50,496 nucleotides of DNA from Bacteroidales bacterium UBA1725 (GTDB lineage Bacteria; Bacteroidota; Bacteroidia; Bacteroidales; UBA932), in NCBI GenBank assembly GCA_002315815.1, contig DCIN01000061.1:1-50496 (forward strand), written 5' to 3'. Position numbers and translations under genes: made by a program. The notes under the pieces are model-generated. The model saw nothing but the letters and a program-made list of their open reading frames with translations. It was not told the origin of the DNA and made no database searches. Each line of letters opens with the position of its first letter. Position 1 is the first letter of the stretch. Of the stretch, positions 49,933 to 50,496 are shown piece by piece.

Positions 49933-49966
49933 AGTGACTCCTACAGGAAACACACCATACAAGCTC

Positions 49967-50092
49967 TTGCAATTTCAAAATTATATAATATCTTTGTATA
50001 TCAGTTAGTTGCGTTTGTGAATTCTTTTAGGATTTCTTCGAAATTGCAACAAATTGCAAATCGGTGGTACGGAAAACGCCTTTGCGTACCAC
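49967..50092 (+). promoter_or_regulatory. Integrase upstream region: promoter and inverted repeats
   Basis: TATCTTTG (49989-49996) with TTGC at 49967-49970 fits a Bacteroidota promoter. AAATTGCAA occurs at 50041-50049 and 50051-50059 and, inverted, at 49967-49975. GTGGTACG (50064-50071) and CGTACCAC (50085-50092) form perfect 8-bp arms 13 nt apart, directly before the ATG at 50110. These could be integrase-binding or attachment-site repeats or an autoregulatory operator. Confidence 0.45.
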
Positions 50093-50109
50093 GGAAAACA
50101 AAGGTAAAA

Positions 50110-50496
50110 AATGGAGAAGATTTCGTTCAATAATAATGCTTCTGACAAGAAGAAGTTGGTCAGGCTGCGCTATCGTTTGAGAGATGGCAGATCTGTTCAG
50201 ATATGTCACACTTCTGACATCAAAGCTGAAGTATCTGATCTTGAAAAGTTCGAACCTACCGGAATTCCAAAGGGCAGAATCTCGGTGTATAATGCACAAT
50301 TATCTGCTGATCTGAAAAGGGAGTACGATGCGATGAAATCGGCCTATGCCCTGATGTGCGACCAGGGATTGGATATCACCACGGATGTTTTTGAACGCGA
50401 GATTGCCAATATCCTGAATCCTATTGAGAAGGTACGCAATGACAATCCTGGCGTTGTGGCACGTTTCCGTAAATATGCCAATGACGCAGCCCGCAC
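50110..50496 (+). CDS. Tyrosine site-specific integrase, N-terminal part (runs off window)
   Basis: The ATG at 50110 opens a frame of 129 codons that is still open at the right edge. The protein starts MEKISFNNNASDKKKLVRL and continues with RYRLRDGRSVQICHTSDIKAEVSDLEKFEP, then VYNAQLSADLKREYDAMKSAY and TDVFEREI, and ends FRKYANDAA. This is the arm-binding and core-binding N-terminal half found in Bacteroidota phage-type integrases. The catalytic Arg-His-Tyr domain would lie beyond the window. It follows an AT-rich upstream region with inverted repeats, so it probably marks the left end of a mobile element inserted after malQ. Confidence 0.75.

Overview
The window looks like a chromosomal segment of a Bacteroidales bacterium (phylum Bacteroidota), probably gut-associated. 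Four things support this: three SusC/SusD outer-membrane nutrient importers, many lipoproteins with acidic residues after the lipobox cysteine, promoters with the Bacteroidota -7 box TAnnTTTG, and an F1Fo ATP synthase operon in the order atpD-C-B-E-F-H-A-G with a short epsilon subunit. A subtilase with a T9SS-type sorting domain next to a PorV-like porin suggests a lineage that keeps type IX secretion, so probably not Bacteroides itself. The genus cannot be fixed from the sequence alone.

Layout. 1-1733: accessory debris, with a decayed IS630 transposase, a strong terminator, an Abi_2/HEPN gene (minus strand) and an unexplained stretch that has its own promoter and hairpin. 1734-7513: an amino-acid:cation symporter, a GH106-like glycosidase and a PL4 rhamnogalacturonan lyase, which together suggest rhamnogalacturonan-I breakdown. 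7566-9260: a NifU/IscU-like scaffold and its GGGtGRT partner. 9367-14490: SusC/SusD pair 1. 14574-17367: a SpoU methyltransferase, two outer-membrane barrels and a C_GCAxxG_C_C protein. 17459-24162: the complete ATP synthase operon. 24119-25681: an S41 protease lipoprotein (minus strand).

25883-35167: SusC/SusD pair 2 with an HExxHxxH metallopeptidase, a DUF4302 lipoprotein and a BACON lipoprotein. 35434-41415: SusC/SusD pair 3 with a DUF5011-type and a lipid-binding-type lipoprotein, an order resembling the B. thetaiotaomicron BT2264-BT2261 importer. 41504-44622: subtilase plus PorV-like barrel. 44631-49932: YqaA-like membrane protein, helicase IV-like UvrD protein and MalQ. From 49933: upstream region and N-terminal part of a tyrosine integrase that runs off the right edge, so a mobile element probably begins here.

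How the genes may work together. No glycoside hydrolase lies near SusC/D pairs 2 and 3, but three secreted protease types (S41, HExxH, S8) do. I infer that 24-45 kb is a protein or peptide acquisition region, not a classical polysaccharide locus. No transcription factor, hybrid two-component sensor or ECF sigma factor is visible anywhere in the window.

Points most worth a second look: micro-ORF ladders made by 11-bp and 13-bp tandem repeats at the starts of atpB and malQ; a four-copy 16-bp intergenic motif (AAGTRAATCTCAAAAA); a divergent promoter beside the Abi_2 gene that could make a short hairpin RNA; the lipobox-plus-T9SS subtilase beside a PorV-like barrel; and an unusual tandem-repeat insertion in the ATP synthase gamma subunit.
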